Source of the DNA: Bacillus sp. es.034
Lineage (GTDB): Bacteria > Bacillota > Bacilli > Bacillales > Bacillaceae_B
Length of the DNA: 64,000 nt
NCBI RefSeq assembly: GCF_002563655.1
Contig: NZ_PDIY01000001.1
Location: 124,001-188,000, forward strand
Direction: 5' to 3'
Below are positions 50,372 to 58,967 of the stretch, in pieces. The notes below the pieces were generated by a model that saw only the letters and a program-made list of their open reading frames with translations, did no database searches and had not been told where the DNA came from. How positions within the stretch are numbered: position 1 is the stretch's first letter; each line of letters begins with the position of its first letter. Made by a program: the position numbers and the translations under genes.

Positions 50372-50692
50372 ATGAAAAGATACCGCTTTCTGATACTACT
50401 AGTAACAACCCTACTTCTAGGCTGTAAAGACCAGGACCTGGCTTATAACAACATGTCCGACAATAAAATACTTCATGGGAAGGTTCTTGAAAAACGCAGC
50501 AAGGGAATGACTCTCGAATTAACTGGGGAACTAAAGGATAGATACGCTGAAACGATTCGGGTATCTGTACCGGATGAAAATATGATAAAGCTTATTGAGG
50601 AAGGGCAGGGCCTATCAGTGTGGTATGACTTCGTGCGAGAGTCTGACCCGCCTCAGACCAAGGCATTGAAAGTAGAAATCATTAAGAAGTAG
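50372..50692 (+). CDS. DUF3221-like lipoprotein
   Basis: 106 residues with signal peptide and lipobox LLGC (MKRYRFLILLVTTLLLGC); the soluble part (GKVLEKRSKGMTLELTGELK, GQGLSVWYDFVRESDPPQTK) matches the DUF3221/YobA pattern of a small OB-like domain with a V-W-x-D and SxPxQ motif. Function unknown. ATG taken after GAGGTGAATATA. Monocistronic. Confidence 0.7.
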   Translation: MKRYRFLILLVTTLLLGCKDQDLAYNNMSDNKILHGKVLEKRSKGMTLELTGELKDRYAETIRVSVPDENMIKLIEEGQGLSVWYDFVRESDPPQTKALKVEIIKK

Positions 50693-50769
50693 ATGGAAAC
50701 CATCACCACTACTTTGTGAAAATATGATATTCTTAATTAACAATAAATGGAATGATGGGAGTATTCACG

Positions 50770-50955
50770 ATGAAATACCTTAAATCCTTTTTAGCCTTTG
50801 AATGGATTACGCTTATTGGCGCTTCAATCGTTCTTTATACACGCTGGGACTTTCCACTTTATATTTGTATCGGCATAGTCGTTCTTGGCGTTATCCTTAC
50901 GCTTTATTTCACGAAAAAGTATGAGCCTATAGAGATGAAAGCTGAAGATTTGTAG
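50770..50955 (+). CDS. Two-helix membrane protein, unknown
   Basis: 61 residues from MKYLKSFLAFEWITLIGASI (GGGAGTATTCACG upstream); two helices (about 5-24 and 30-48) and a charged tail. Similar small proteins are common; no role known. Ends before the hairpin at 50993. Confidence 0.6.
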   Translation: MKYLKSFLAFEWITLIGASIVLYTRWDFPLYICIGIVVLGVILTLYFTKKYEPIEMKAEDL

Positions 50956-50992
50956 GGTGTATGCGATCATACATCGTCCCCACAAAAAAAGC

Positions 50993-51016
50993 ATCATCGA
51001 AACACACTCCGATGAT
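50993..51016 (-). terminator. Terminator of the YkvA-like gene
   Basis: Minus strand ATCATCG-N10-CGATGAT followed by GCTTTTTTTG. Confidence 0.7.
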
Positions 51017-51028
51017 ACTCGTATTTCC

Positions 51029-51397
51029 CTACAACTTCCCATCAACCTCAGACGTATCCACATCATCACCGAACCAGTCACTCAACTTCGCCTTGGCCTT
51101 CGCTTTCACTTCATCATCGATATACATCGATACCTGCAATAATGCGAGACCCAGGGCCCCAAGGTCATCTGTGAACCCTATCCCCACTGCCATGTCCGGA
51201 ATGAAATCCGTTGGAAGGATGAAATATCCGAGTGCCCCGATTATGACCATCTTCGACTTCTTTGGAACATCCGGCTTTTGCAGGACAAAATAAAGGAGCA
51301 GCGCCGTATACACGACGGAATGTCCGGCCTTTACACCATATCTTTTTAACTTATCCCAAAATTTTTCTTCAGAAAAATGTTTCTCCGTGTTGTCCAT
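51029..51397 (-). CDS. YkvA-like DUF1232 membrane-associated protein
   Basis: 122 residues from MDNTEKHFSEEKFWDKLKRY (GGAGGTGGAACGGAA upstream). The DUF1232 signature GALGYFILPTDFIPD is present with the preceding hydrophobic segment VVYTALLLYFVLQKPDVP. YkvA proteins are membrane-associated and of unknown function. The start four codons into the long frame is favoured by the ribosome site. Monocistronic. Confidence 0.8.
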   Translation of the reverse strand: MDNTEKHFSEEKFWDKLKRYGVKAGHSVVYTALLLYFVLQKPDVPKKSKMVIIGALGYFILPTDFIPDMAVGIGFTDDLGALGLALLQVSMYIDDEVKAKAKAKLSDWFGDDVDTSEVDGKL

Positions 51398-51539
51398 TTC
51401 CGTTCCACCTCCGTATTGAGATGCCTGACGATCTCTTGTTCTTTTCATTGTAGAAGGTTTGGGGAAAATAGACAAATGTTTGCAAAGCTGATTTTACGTT
51501 ATACTTCAATTACGCAAAACAAAATAAAGGAGTGATCAC

Positions 51540-51866
51540 ATGGTAAATGCCATCATCTTATTCACCCTTGCCGGAATCGCCGAAATTGGCGGGGGTTATC
51601 TTATCTGGTTATGGCTTCGGGAAGGAAAACCCGCTTATTGGGGAGTCGCCGGTGGGATAGCCCTGGCCCTTTATGGCGTCATCGCCACCTTCCAGTCCTT
51701 CCCGTCATTCGGCCGTGTCTACGCTGCTTATGGCGGGGTGTTCATTGTCCTGTCCGTCCTGTGGGGATGGGGAATCGATAAGAAGACGCCTGATCTGTAT
51801 GATTGGGTCGGTGCCGGGATATGTATCGTTGGGGTTGGTGTGATGCTGCTTGGGCCGAGGCAGTAG
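51540..51866 (+). CDS. ynfA: YnfA family (UPF0060) small membrane protein
   Basis: 108 residues with four predicted helices, all matching the UPF0060 family of SMR-like proteins: [20 protein letters not shown] at the start and [20 protein letters not shown] in the third helix, followed by the [20 protein letters not shown] end. In some bacteria YnfA acts as a small multidrug or biguanide transporter; here the role is unproven. Ribosome site AAAGGAGTGATCAC. Confidence 0.9.
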   Translation: MVNAIILFTLAGIAEIGGGYLIWLWLREGKPAYWGVAGGIALALYGVIATFQSFPSFGRVYAAYGGVFIVLSVLWGWGIDKKTPDLYDWVGAGICIVGVGVMLLGPRQ

Positions 51867-51921
51867 ACGAACGAGAACACTTGTTCTAAAATGGATGTAA
51901 ATGGGATTTTAGGAGCTGGTA

Positions 51922-52494
51922 GTGTTGAGACCCACCTTAAACAAGGACACCCCAATTGAAATGTTTAAAAAGTACTATTGGTTGAAAGAAGAGCTGCAAT
52001 CATTCTGCCGCGCTAACGGAATCAGCACTTCCGGATCAAAGGTAGAGCTATCGGATCGGATTTGCGCTTTCCTGGAAACAGGTGAAATCAAAAAGCCCGT
52101 CAGAGAATCAAAAGGGATTCGAAAAACAAACCATAATGACGTGTTAAGTCTTGATACCGTCATTACTGACCATCATCGCTGCAGTCAAAACGTCAGAACC
52201 TTCTTTAAGTCTGTCATTCCTTCTTTTCATTTCTCTACTTATATTCAAAATTATTTTAAAAATAACGTAGGAAAGACGTATCGTGATGCAATAGAAGCTT
52301 GGTATGAAGAAGACAAAAGGAAGAAAGACCCGGCATATGAGAAGAAAATCGCACCTCAATTCGAATACAATCAATTCACACGTGACTTCTTTGCCGATCC
52401 CGCCCATAAAGGGAAAAAGAGAGAAGATGCCATTGAAGCCTGGAATGAAATCAAGAAACTTCCGGGGAGTAATAAGTATGTAGGTGGTTCTTGA
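51922..52494 (+). CDS. SAP/DUF6434-domain protein
   Basis: 190 residues. GTG start after TAGGAGCTGG. Two related halves of the DUF6434 type: residues about 14-50 (YYWLKEELQSFCRANGISTS, SAP-like), and the repeated helical piece NVRTFFKSVIPSF...NYFKNNVGKTYRDAIEAWY plus TRDFFADPAHKGKKREDAIE, both ending in a DAIEAW motif. SAP-like modules bind nucleic acids, so a DNA/RNA-associated role is possible. Followed by the terminator at 52537. Confidence 0.65.
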   Translation: MLRPTLNKDTPIEMFKKYYWLKEELQSFCRANGISTSGSKVELSDRICAFLETGEIKKPVRESKGIRKTNHNDVLSLDTVITDHHRCSQNVRTFFKSVIPSFHFSTYIQNYFKNNVGKTYRDAIEAWYEEDKRKKDPAYEKKIAPQFEYNQFTRDFFADPAHKGKKREDAIEAWNEIKKLPGSNKYVGGS

Positions 52495-52536
52495 TGTGAA
52501 GAAGGTCCGTCCCTAATGTTTTATCCCTGACAGTAA

Positions 52537-52575
52537 AAAGCCCACGGTCCACTACAGGTGATATCCGTGGGCTTT
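52537..52575. terminator. Bidirectional terminator
   Basis: AAAGCCCACGG pairs with CCGTGGGCTTT (11 bp) across a 17-base loop, between the DUF6434 gene and the converging broken hydrolase gene. Confidence 0.8.
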
Positions 52576-52586
52576 CCATAATTATC

Positions 52587-54042
52587 TTAAAGCTGCGTCA
52601 ACGTATTTGTCACCGTCATGATTGTAATGATGAACGCATTGATGAATCCTGCAAGATAAGGATTTCCTGTCACCTTATAAATCTTACGGGAAACAACGGC
52701 CGCCACCATCAGGATAACGATGATTGGGAACAACCAGATTCCGATGATGTGGGACAAGTCATTGTAATATACTTCCCCTTTTACAAAGAAGGCAATATAC
52801 TGGATGGCCACCAGAATGATGATGGCGAGTGAATTGAACAGTGTTAATACTGCCGCATTCATCCATTCTTTCTGTCCTAGTTTAATAAAGTTAAAGCTAT
52901 TGATGGCAATGGAATTCGCTACATAGAATACAAGGAAGAAAGGTAGATATTTCAACGCGATCAATAGTTTATCAGGGGTGAATGCTTTTACAGTCAGCAC
53001 CCATAATCGGAAGTCCGTTATAAAGAAATAATCCGCTATGAACACGAGGCTGTAAGATAAGGCCGTGACACAAAGGGCAAGCCAAATCGTTTTCACCAGT
53101 GTCCGGAAGCTGATGACCACCCCTGTCGCCCTTATATCCATTCCGTTCTTCTTGGAATAGAAGAAGTAGCATGCCCCCACAACCATTAACGTAAAGAGAC
53201 CAGTGACCAAACACCACATCCCGATATAAAAAGGCGGGTACTGCGGAAAGAACGGTGTAATATGTTCCACGGTCCAGGTGGATAACTTCAAATAACTGAA
53301 ATAAGATACGAGCGCACCCGCAATGAGGCCACCCCAGAACCAAAGCTTCCCTCGTCCATCAAGGAACGTCATAGGCTCCGCTTCCTTTACAGCTCGTAGT
53401 GAAGCAAATGTTTCAGTGAAAAGAAGCCACTTGGTAATGCTCACGATGAAAATCACAAACCCGACCAAGCCTACAGCATTAAAGAACACTTTGTATTGCC
53501 AAACCTGGTTGTCAGCTGCAATTGGATGAGGTGCCCCAAGAGAATCTTCGAAAAACTCCAGAGTACTCGTCACGACATCCTTAGAAATATGGTTCCACGG
53601 ATGGATCTGCGCAGGATTATAAATGACCCTCGCTGCTTCTTGACCGTCTACCTCCTGTTTATAGATCTCGTAGCTCTTCCGCTTCTCCCCTCCGGATGGA
53701 TCGATCCCGAAATTCAGGAATGATTGGGCAGCCTCCGTGTTAATAAAGTCTCTTGGAACGGTAGCAGTCCCGTCCTCTTTTAAACTTCTGAAGAAAAATT
53801 CATCGTACTGTGCGGCCACGATTCCGACATCCCTCGCACCATACACGTTAACATATTCCTTATCCTTCGGCTGCATCGACCAATACAATGGCTCTGCCGG
53901 ATCACTCGTATACATGGCATCATTGGCAATTAACAGCACAGACGAAATCAACGGCGCATCTTTCTTATTATCTTCATTGATGACTGATTAAACACAAGGC
54001 CAAAGCAATGACAACCCAACGGAACGACTTCCTTTTGCTCAT
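52587..54042 (-). pseudogene. Alpha/beta-hydrolase-type membrane gene with internal deletion
   Basis: From ATG 54042 (AGGGTTGAG upstream) the frame reads MSKRKSFRWVVIALALCLI and then breaks at SHQ, stop. In the next frame the reading SVINEDNKKDAPLISSVLLI continues without break to 52587 (about 460 residues: a C-terminal hydrolase lobe with NPAQIHPWNH, then about nine membrane helices). From memory, intact relatives have a longer hydrolase domain between the first helix and this point, containing the GHSxG nucleophile; that part, on the order of 130-150 codons, is missing here and the joint is out of frame. The C-terminal part could in theory start at TTG 53951, giving a 454-residue remnant. 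Function of intact relatives: membrane hydrolases of unknown substrate. Confidence 0.65.
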
Positions 54043-54103
54043 CTCAACCCTACAGTATAAGGATATTGGGGTTGTCAGGAAAAAAGACCTGGGGCAGGTG
54101 CCT

Positions 54104-54117
54104 CGTTTGTACAAACG
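54104..54117. repeat. 14-bp perfect palindrome
   Basis: CGTTTGT-ACAAACG, a perfect dyad with no loop, 60 bases upstream of the broken gene's start on its template side and just before the hairpin at 54136. Possible regulator site; no regulator can be named. Confidence 0.4.
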
Positions 54118-54135
54118 TCAGGTGGGAAGGTGCAA

Positions 54136-54170
54136 GAAGGTCCGTCCCTCATTTTGAGGGACAGACCTTC
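54136..54170. terminator. Hairpin containing the GGTCCGTCCCT element
   Basis: GAAGGTCCGTCCCTC (54136-54150) pairs with GAGGGACAGACCTTC (54156-54170): 15 bp with one mismatch and a five-base ATTTT loop. It would end transcripts of the small minus-strand gene next to it. Confidence 0.7.
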
Positions 54171-54178
54171 AACATTTC

Positions 54179-54295
54179 CTACAACCTCTGTAGAAGTCCC
54201 GAGAACAAACTCAAAATCAAAAGTATACTAATCGCTGTCAACCCGGCTATGAAACCGCCAAGTGTTCTCGCTTTCAATGTTTGATCTTCCGTCAT
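54179..54295 (-). CDS. 38-residue membrane peptide
   Basis: ATG, TEDQTLKARTLGGFIAGLTA followed by a hydrophobic helix (ISILLILSLFSGLL) and a basic QRL end. GGTGAATC lies just upstream. It lies downstream of levB on the same strand with 99 bases between; ended by the hairpin at 54136-54170. Rest of the stretch 54043-54394 shows no other clear gene. A second short hydrophobic frame (WWFPFLLGLACGFVIGLSLS) follows the levB stop but has no start codon. Confidence 0.5.
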   Translation of the reverse strand: MTEDQTLKARTLGGFIAGLTAISILLILSLFSGLLQRL

Positions 54296-54394
54296 TCGAT
54301 TCACCAAATCGGTTCACTACCCAAAATCGTATGAAAGAGAAAGACCAATAACGAATCCACAGGCAAGTCCGAGTAAGAATGGGAACCACCAAGC

Positions 54395-55954
54395 TCAACT
54401 GGATTTTAGCTTCTCCACCATTAGCTTCTTAAAGGTCACTTGTCCCCCTTCCGAAAACAAAGAAATCCCCCTATCGTGAGTTCGCGGAAAGACCAAACTT
54501 GATTGGACTATCCGACCACCATCCATAAACACCTCGACACTCGTCTTATCCACTAAAATGGTGACATGAACCTGTTTATCAGCGGAATCGAATGGTGCCT
54601 TACTTTCCAAAAATGTCCCTTTTCTATCGGGTTGATCAGTAAAGCTTCTGTTCAAGTAAGAGTAGTCGCCTTCAAGTGAGATTCCCACATCGATATGTCG
54701 GGATTTTTCTTCGGATTCACGTAATCTGAATCCGACTTGATCAGCATCCTCCCAAGATACATCCGCCTCAATTCGATAAGTTTCCCCTTCAATATCCAGC
54801 TTCTTTGTTTCATTTTCCACAGTAACATCCTCAAACATCTCCGTAGATTCCACCAACCCATCAAGCGCTTCAATAGGCTTGGAGGCAAGATAGTACCCAC
54901 TCTCAGAATCACCATCCAACCTAATCTCCCTCACAATCGAATCCGTGCCATTAAACCCATCATGCTCCATCGTCGGAGTATCATCCGCATAAGACCACTT
55001 ATTCATCCAGGCAAACGCATAACGCTTCTCTTCTTTATCCTCAGCTTTACCGTCTTCAAACGTCACTCCACCGTACCAGTCAAATCCATAGTCCAACCAC
55101 TGTGGATCGGACTGATTGGCTTCAAACCCGCTGCCATTGTACTCCCCTGTCCAATAAGCATACGTATTAGGTTCCCCGATTGCTTCTCCATTAGCGCTCA
55201 CTCCAAGCACCCACTTCACCGTGCCATCGGTGGCCCTTATTTTGAATAGATCCGGGCATTCCAACACGCCTAAATCCGATGTCTGGAAGTCCCCTGTAAA
55301 CACCCAGTCCTTCAGATTCTCAGATTCATAGAAACCGACCTTCGACCCTTCCGCCATGAGCATGACCCACTTGTCATGTTCGTCATCCCAGACGACCTTC
55401 GGATCACGAAAATCCTCTACTCCCGGGTTATTCAGGACAGGATCTTCACTGTAATTCTTGAAGGTTTTACCTTCGTCTGTACTCACCCACATGTATTGCT
55501 CCTGCTCGCCGGTTTCACCGGTTGGCTGGGTCACGATCGCAATGAAGGCATCTTTTCCGAAACCTGCGGTGTTCTCCCGGTCGATGACGACGGAGCCGGA
55601 CCAGGGGTCACCGTTTCTGTTGGTGTATTTCGGGATCGACACTCCCTGGTCTTCCCAGTGAAGCAAGTCTTCGGATACGGCGTGGCGCCATTCGGTTCCA
55701 TTGCCTTCGGGGTAGTCTTTGTTATAGAGATAATAGTAATGGTATTTCCCTTTATAGTAGACCGGCTTTTGCGGGTCATTTTTCCATTTGTCCGGGGTCG
55801 TGAAGTGATAGGAGGAGCGATAGGAAACATCCTCATCTACAAGCTGCTCCTTGTCTTTTTCGTGTGCCTTTGTCCACCATGCAGCCGCTCCAGCCATTAG
55901 GACGATCAGCACCATCAACATGACGATTCCCTTCTTCCTTTTTTCTAGTTCCAT
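54395..55954 (-). CDS. levB: Membrane-anchored endolevanase, GH32 (LevB-like)
   Basis: 519 residues, close to Bacillus LevB. An N-terminal helix (about 9-27) anchors or exports the enzyme. GH32 hallmarks: nucleophile D60 in WKNDPQKP (family WxNDPxG), transition-state D184 in FRDPKV, and acid/base E232 in LECPDL. The C-terminal beta-sandwich spans about 370-510 (SRHIDVGISLEGDYS, TILVDKTSVEVFMDGG). It hydrolyses beta-2,6 fructan bonds of levan, releasing oligofructosides. It follows sacB by 64 bases on the same strand, the order seen in Bacillus subtilis. The intervening hairpin may reduce its expression relative to sacB. Confidence 0.9.
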   Translation of the reverse strand: MELEKRKKGIVMLMVLIVLMAGAAAWWTKAHEKDKEQLVDEDVSYRSSYHFTTPDKWKNDPQKPVYYKGKYHYYYLYNKDYPEGNGTEWRHAVSEDLLHWEDQGVSIPKYTNRNGDPWSGSVVIDRENTAGFGKDAFIAIVTQPTGETGEQEQYMWVSTDEGKTFKNYSEDPVLNNPGVEDFRDPKVVWDDEHDKWVMLMAEGSKVGFYESENLKDWVFTGDFQTSDLGVLECPDLFKIRATDGTVKWVLGVSANGEAIGEPNTYAYWTGEYNGSGFEANQSDPQWLDYGFDWYGGVTFEDGKAEDKEEKRYAFAWMNKWSYADDTPTMEHDGFNGTDSIVREIRLDGDSESGYYLASKPIEALDGLVESTEMFEDVTVENETKKLDIEGETYRIEADVSWEDADQVGFRLRESEEKSRHIDVGISLEGDYSYLNRSFTDQPDRKGTFLESKAPFDSADKQVHVTILVDKTSVEVFMDGGRIVQSSLVFPRTHDRGISLFSEGGQVTFKKLMVEKLKSS

Positions 55955-55984
55955 TTTTCCACCACCTACTAAAAAAAGAAAATG

Positions 55985-56012
55985 CCATGTCTGACATTTC
56001 CTTTTTTGAAGT
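55985..56012 (-). terminator. Weak intercistronic hairpin between sacB and levB
   Basis: Minus strand GGAAATG...CATTTTC with inner ATGTC-T-GACAT, followed by TTTTTTT. The stem is short, so only part of the sacB transcripts may end here and levB can still be read through. Confidence 0.45.
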
Positions 56013-56018
56013 TTGCTA

Positions 56019-57488
56019 TTATTGCCCGTCGTACGTGATTTGACCTTGCTTCAGGATGCCGTTTTCTACAACAGAAGATTTCTTGTTGTTGATATCAAGC
56101 AGGAATGATGGAGCGAATGTTGATTTGTGGTCTTGGAAGTATCCACGGTTGGTCATGTAGCTGGTTACGACGAATTTGTCCGATTCTTTTTGAGGGATGA
56201 CATAGTGTGCATACGTCCAAGTGACGTCGTTTGGATCAAGGTCCTGATGAAGGACAATTCCGGTTTTGTTCATTGGCTTAAATGGTCCTGTTAGTGAGTC
56301 GGCTACATATCCGAGCATGTAGATGTCTTCATCGTCAGTTCCTTCAATGGTCATTTTTGATCCCCGTGTGCTTGTGAACAGGTAGAACTTGCCGTCTTTT
56401 TTGAAGATGTTCGGGCGTTCAATTTCGTCTGTTACCGTGTTGGAAACCAGCAGCGGCTTCATTTCTTTCTTGATGGTATAGTCATCGTTGATTTCGATAA
56501 TTCCCATGGCGCCGTTGGCAAGCTCTGCCAGGTCTTTCTTAGGGCTTTCCTGAAGGGCTTGGAATTCCTTCTTGAAAAAGTTCATTCCGTTTCCGTAGTA
56601 TGCGCGGTTATAAAGAGAATCTTCCCCAGAATAGCCATACTCTGTTCCGGTGTTTGCTTCGAATACCAAGTATTTTTTTCCGCCGTCTTCGATGTAGTGC
56701 GGGTCACGGAGCGTATGGTTGTTCATGAAGTTTCGGTCTTCAAATGCTTTCCCGACAGTTTCATACGTATCTCCATCGCCGCCGCTGTAGATGGATTTGT
56801 GATCCTTAACTCCGTCGATATTCAATTTGTTTGACGTTTGTTCAGAGATATTCACTTGAGCCGTCGTCAATGATTGACGTCCAAACAGGCCCTTGCTTTC
56901 ATTGAAATCTCCACGGTTCGTGTAGAATAAACGGATCTCACCGTCTTCTGTAAAGAGGGCGGATCCAGACCATTCCTCTACCTGACCTTTTAACGTTTCG
57001 TCATTCGCTTTGTATTTGTCTTCATCGTCGAAGACACGGCCAGCGTTTTTCCAGGCATCGATGGAATCGTCGCCGACTTTTTTATAGAACATGTAGATAA
57101 AGGTATCGTTGGCATTTTCCGGATCACCGGCGAGTCCGAAGACGATGTGGTAGCCGTTGTACTCAGCGACTGTGCCGTCAGGATTTTGAAGCGGCCATGT
57201 ATCCCATACATCCATTTTGATTTCTTTTCCGTTTTCATCAATCTTGGTTGCTGATTCTACATTTTTGATGGATGATTCGTCAAAGGAAGGAACCTTGAAT
57301 TGGGCGTCTTGCTGCTGTCCGACCATGTTTTTCATGTCCTGGCGGGTGATCTGGGACGTTCCGTACGTTTCTTTGTATCCTTTTTCCGGAGCTTCGTTGG
57401 CAGATGCCGATGTGATGATGCCTCCGAACAGAATGGATGCACTTAACGAAACAACGGTTGCTTTAGTGACAAATTGATGATAGTTCAT
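56019..57488 (-). CDS. sacB: Levansucrase, GH68
   Basis: 489 residues with a signal peptide (about 1-30, ending SASA). GH68 catalytic residues are all visible: nucleophile D96 in DVWDTWPLQN, transition-state Asp in LRDPHYIED and acid/base Glu in DEIERPNIF; the WSGSA motif lies between. Secreted enzyme that splits sucrose and polymerises fructose into levan. Unlike Bacillus subtilis I see no SacY-type RAT antiterminator in the leader; instead a small hairpin and an inverted repeat on the -35 region lie upstream. Encoded directly downstream of a two-component/binding-protein operon ended by its own terminator, and upstream of levB. Confidence 0.95.
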   Translation of the reverse strand: MNYHQFVTKATVVSLSASILFGGIITSASANEAPEKGYKETYGTSQITRQDMKNMVGQQQDAQFKVPSFDESSIKNVESATKIDENGKEIKMDVWDTWPLQNPDGTVAEYNGYHIVFGLAGDPENANDTFIYMFYKKVGDDSIDAWKNAGRVFDDEDKYKANDETLKGQVEEWSGSALFTEDGEIRLFYTNRGDFNESKGLFGRQSLTTAQVNISEQTSNKLNIDGVKDHKSIYSGGDGDTYETVGKAFEDRNFMNNHTLRDPHYIEDGGKKYLVFEANTGTEYGYSGEDSLYNRAYYGNGMNFFKKEFQALQESPKKDLAELANGAMGIIEINDDYTIKKEMKPLLVSNTVTDEIERPNIFKKDGKFYLFTSTRGSKMTIEGTDDEDIYMLGYVADSLTGPFKPMNKTGIVLHQDLDPNDVTWTYAHYVIPQKESDKFVVTSYMTNRGYFQDHKSTFAPSFLLDINNKKSSVVENGILKQGQITYDGQ

Positions 57489-57521
57489 TATGTATTCCTC
57501 CTATAAGATGGTATTCCGTAT

Positions 57522-57576
57522 GGCGATTCAAGTTCGCCTTACATTTATCAGTATAGGAGGTGGTGGCCAGAACTGG
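57522..57576 (-). promoter_or_regulatory. sacB promoter region: palindrome at -35, -10 box and leader hairpin
   Basis: On the minus strand a TATACT box (57550-57555) is preceded at the -35 position by ATCCAG, far from consensus, within the perfect palindrome CCAGTTCTGG (57567-57576). A leader hairpin GGCGA-ACTTGAA-TCGCC follows (57522-57538). A poor -35 with an overlapping palindrome is typical of an activator-dependent promoter; the AraC-type regulator encoded just upstream is the obvious candidate. Confidence 0.45.
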
Positions 57577-57657
57577 ATATGGCATGTTTTGATATCATTT
57601 TCGTCTTAAATTGATAAAGGGGAAGATGGGCTCATACGGGGAATAAAAGTCATGTAA

Positions 57658-57686
57658 AAAACGACCGCCCATCTGGACGAGTCGTT
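57658..57686 (-). terminator. Terminator between the signalling operon and sacB
   Basis: Minus strand AAACGAC...GTCGTTT (7 bp) followed by TTTACATG, 12 bases past the binding-protein stop codon. It separates sacB from the upstream operon, so sacB needs its own promoter. Confidence 0.6.
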
Positions 57687-57698
57687 TAACAGCCAGGC

Positions 57699-58967
57699 CT
57701 AAGAGGAGGATGAAAGACACGCGCCTTCCTTCCAGGCCATGTCAAACTCTTCTAATGCTTCTTGCATTGAGCTTTCTTTATCGATGTAATCCTGCATGAT
57801 CTCACCCATCTCCCGCTTGCTGCAAGGGGAAAAGGAGGACCAGTTGAAGGTGTCCGTCTCATTGATGAGCTTCAGGGTTTCCTTACCAAGTGGACCGATG
57901 TCCTTAACAGGGATGTCCTTGAAAGCCGGGATAAAGTGGAATTCTTCCGTCAAGTATGCCTTGCCTTTTTCGGATGACACCATCCAGTTCAAGAATTTTT
58001 TCGCTTCCCGTTTTTCCTCTGGGGAGGATTGAGAGTTGATGACCCAGAACCCGGGGACGCCTGCCAATATCCTGCTCTCTTCACGATCACCAAGAGGCAT
58101 GGGGAACATGCCGGCGGATATTGTTTTTCCTTCCAATAGCGGCTGGATCCAGTTCCCCTGCAAAATCATGGCGGCCTTTCCTTCTTTAAACTGTTCGAGT
58201 TCTGTATAATAATCCGTACTTGTCGGGCGCTTATTTCCGTAACGGACTGTCAGATCGATGAGGGTGAATAGATCCTGGAAAGCAGTGTCTTCACTGAAAC
58301 TTGCTGAACCATCTTCCAGTCCTTGAGTGAATCCTCTCTCGGACTGGGCCAAGGCAACGCTCACCATATGATGCCCGAGCTTCCAATCCTCATAATAACC
58401 GTTGGCGAAAGGCATGATACCCTTTCCTTCCAGCTTGGCTGCCGCTTCTTCAAGCTCCCGGTATGTGGATGGTGGTGAGGTGATGCCGGCACTGGCAAAG
58501 AGTTCCCGGTTGTAGACGATTCCGAACCCTTCAATATTCATTGGCATTCCATATACCTTATTATTAAGGGTGATACCCGACAATACATTTTCTGACGCCC
58601 TGTCGACCCATGGTTCTTCTGACAAATCCTCTAAGAACCTGCTCCATTCTTTCGCCGCTTCCCGTCCGAGGTTGGTGAAGATATCCGGTCCTCTTCCTGC
58701 TGCAAGCTTCGCCGTGATATCGGAGTAATCATCCGCCGCTCCTCCTACCGTTTCCACTTTGATGGCAACTCCTGGGTGCTCACCCTCATATGCGGAAACC
58801 ATCTGTTCGAACTCACTGGCGATTTCCACCTTGGGATTTCGGATTGTAAGAGTGACCTTATCTTCCTCAGGTTGTGATTCTTTTTTCTTTTCTTGCTCCC
58901 CGCCGCAGGCTGTTAGCGTGACAGAAAGGAAGCCGATGATGAATACTTTACGCAGTGTTGGTTTCAT
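57699..58967 (-). CDS. Extracellular sugar-binding lipoprotein (SBP family 1)
   Basis: 422 residues with signal peptide and lipobox LTAC (cysteine 21). A type 1 sugar-binding fold: DYSDITAKLAAGRGPDIFTN, MPMNIEGFGIVYNRELFASAG and the ILQGNWIQPLLEGK hinge regions are characteristic of ABC sugar-binding proteins. No permease or ATPase genes are adjacent. It is the third gene of an operon and overlaps the response-regulator gene by ATGA, suggesting its main job is ligand sensing for the kinase rather than transport. Ligand unknown; a fructan or sucrose-related sugar is an inference from the neighbouring sacB-levB. Confidence 0.8.
   Translation of the reverse strand: MKPTLRKVFIIGFLSVTLTACGGEQEKKKESQPEEDKVTLTIRNPKVEIASEFEQMVSAYEGEHPGVAIKVETVGGAADDYSDITAKLAAGRGPDIFTNLGREAAKEWSRFLEDLSEEPWVDRASENVLSGITLNNKVYGMPMNIEGFGIVYNRELFASAGITSPPSTYRELEEAAAKLEGKGIMPFANGYYEDWKLGHHMVSVALAQSERGFTQGLEDGSASFSEDTAFQDLFTLIDLTVRYGNKRPTSTDYYTELEQFKEGKAAMILQGNWIQPLLEGKTISAGMFPMPLGDREESRILAGVPGFWVINSQSSPEEKREAKKFLNWMVSSEKGKAYLTEEFHFIPAFKDIPVKDIGPLGKETLKLINETDTFNWSSFSPCSKREMGEIMQDYIDKESSMQEALEEFDMAWKEGACLSSSS

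Noticed and set aside
54300-54394. Short hydrophobic frame WWFPFLLGLACG following the levB stop
   Set aside because: No start codon or ribosome site in frame; probably remnant or chance.
57489-57660. SacY-type antiterminator target (RAT) before sacB
   Set aside because: I found only a 5-bp hairpin and no RAT-like sequence overlapping a terminator; control by antitermination is not supported here.
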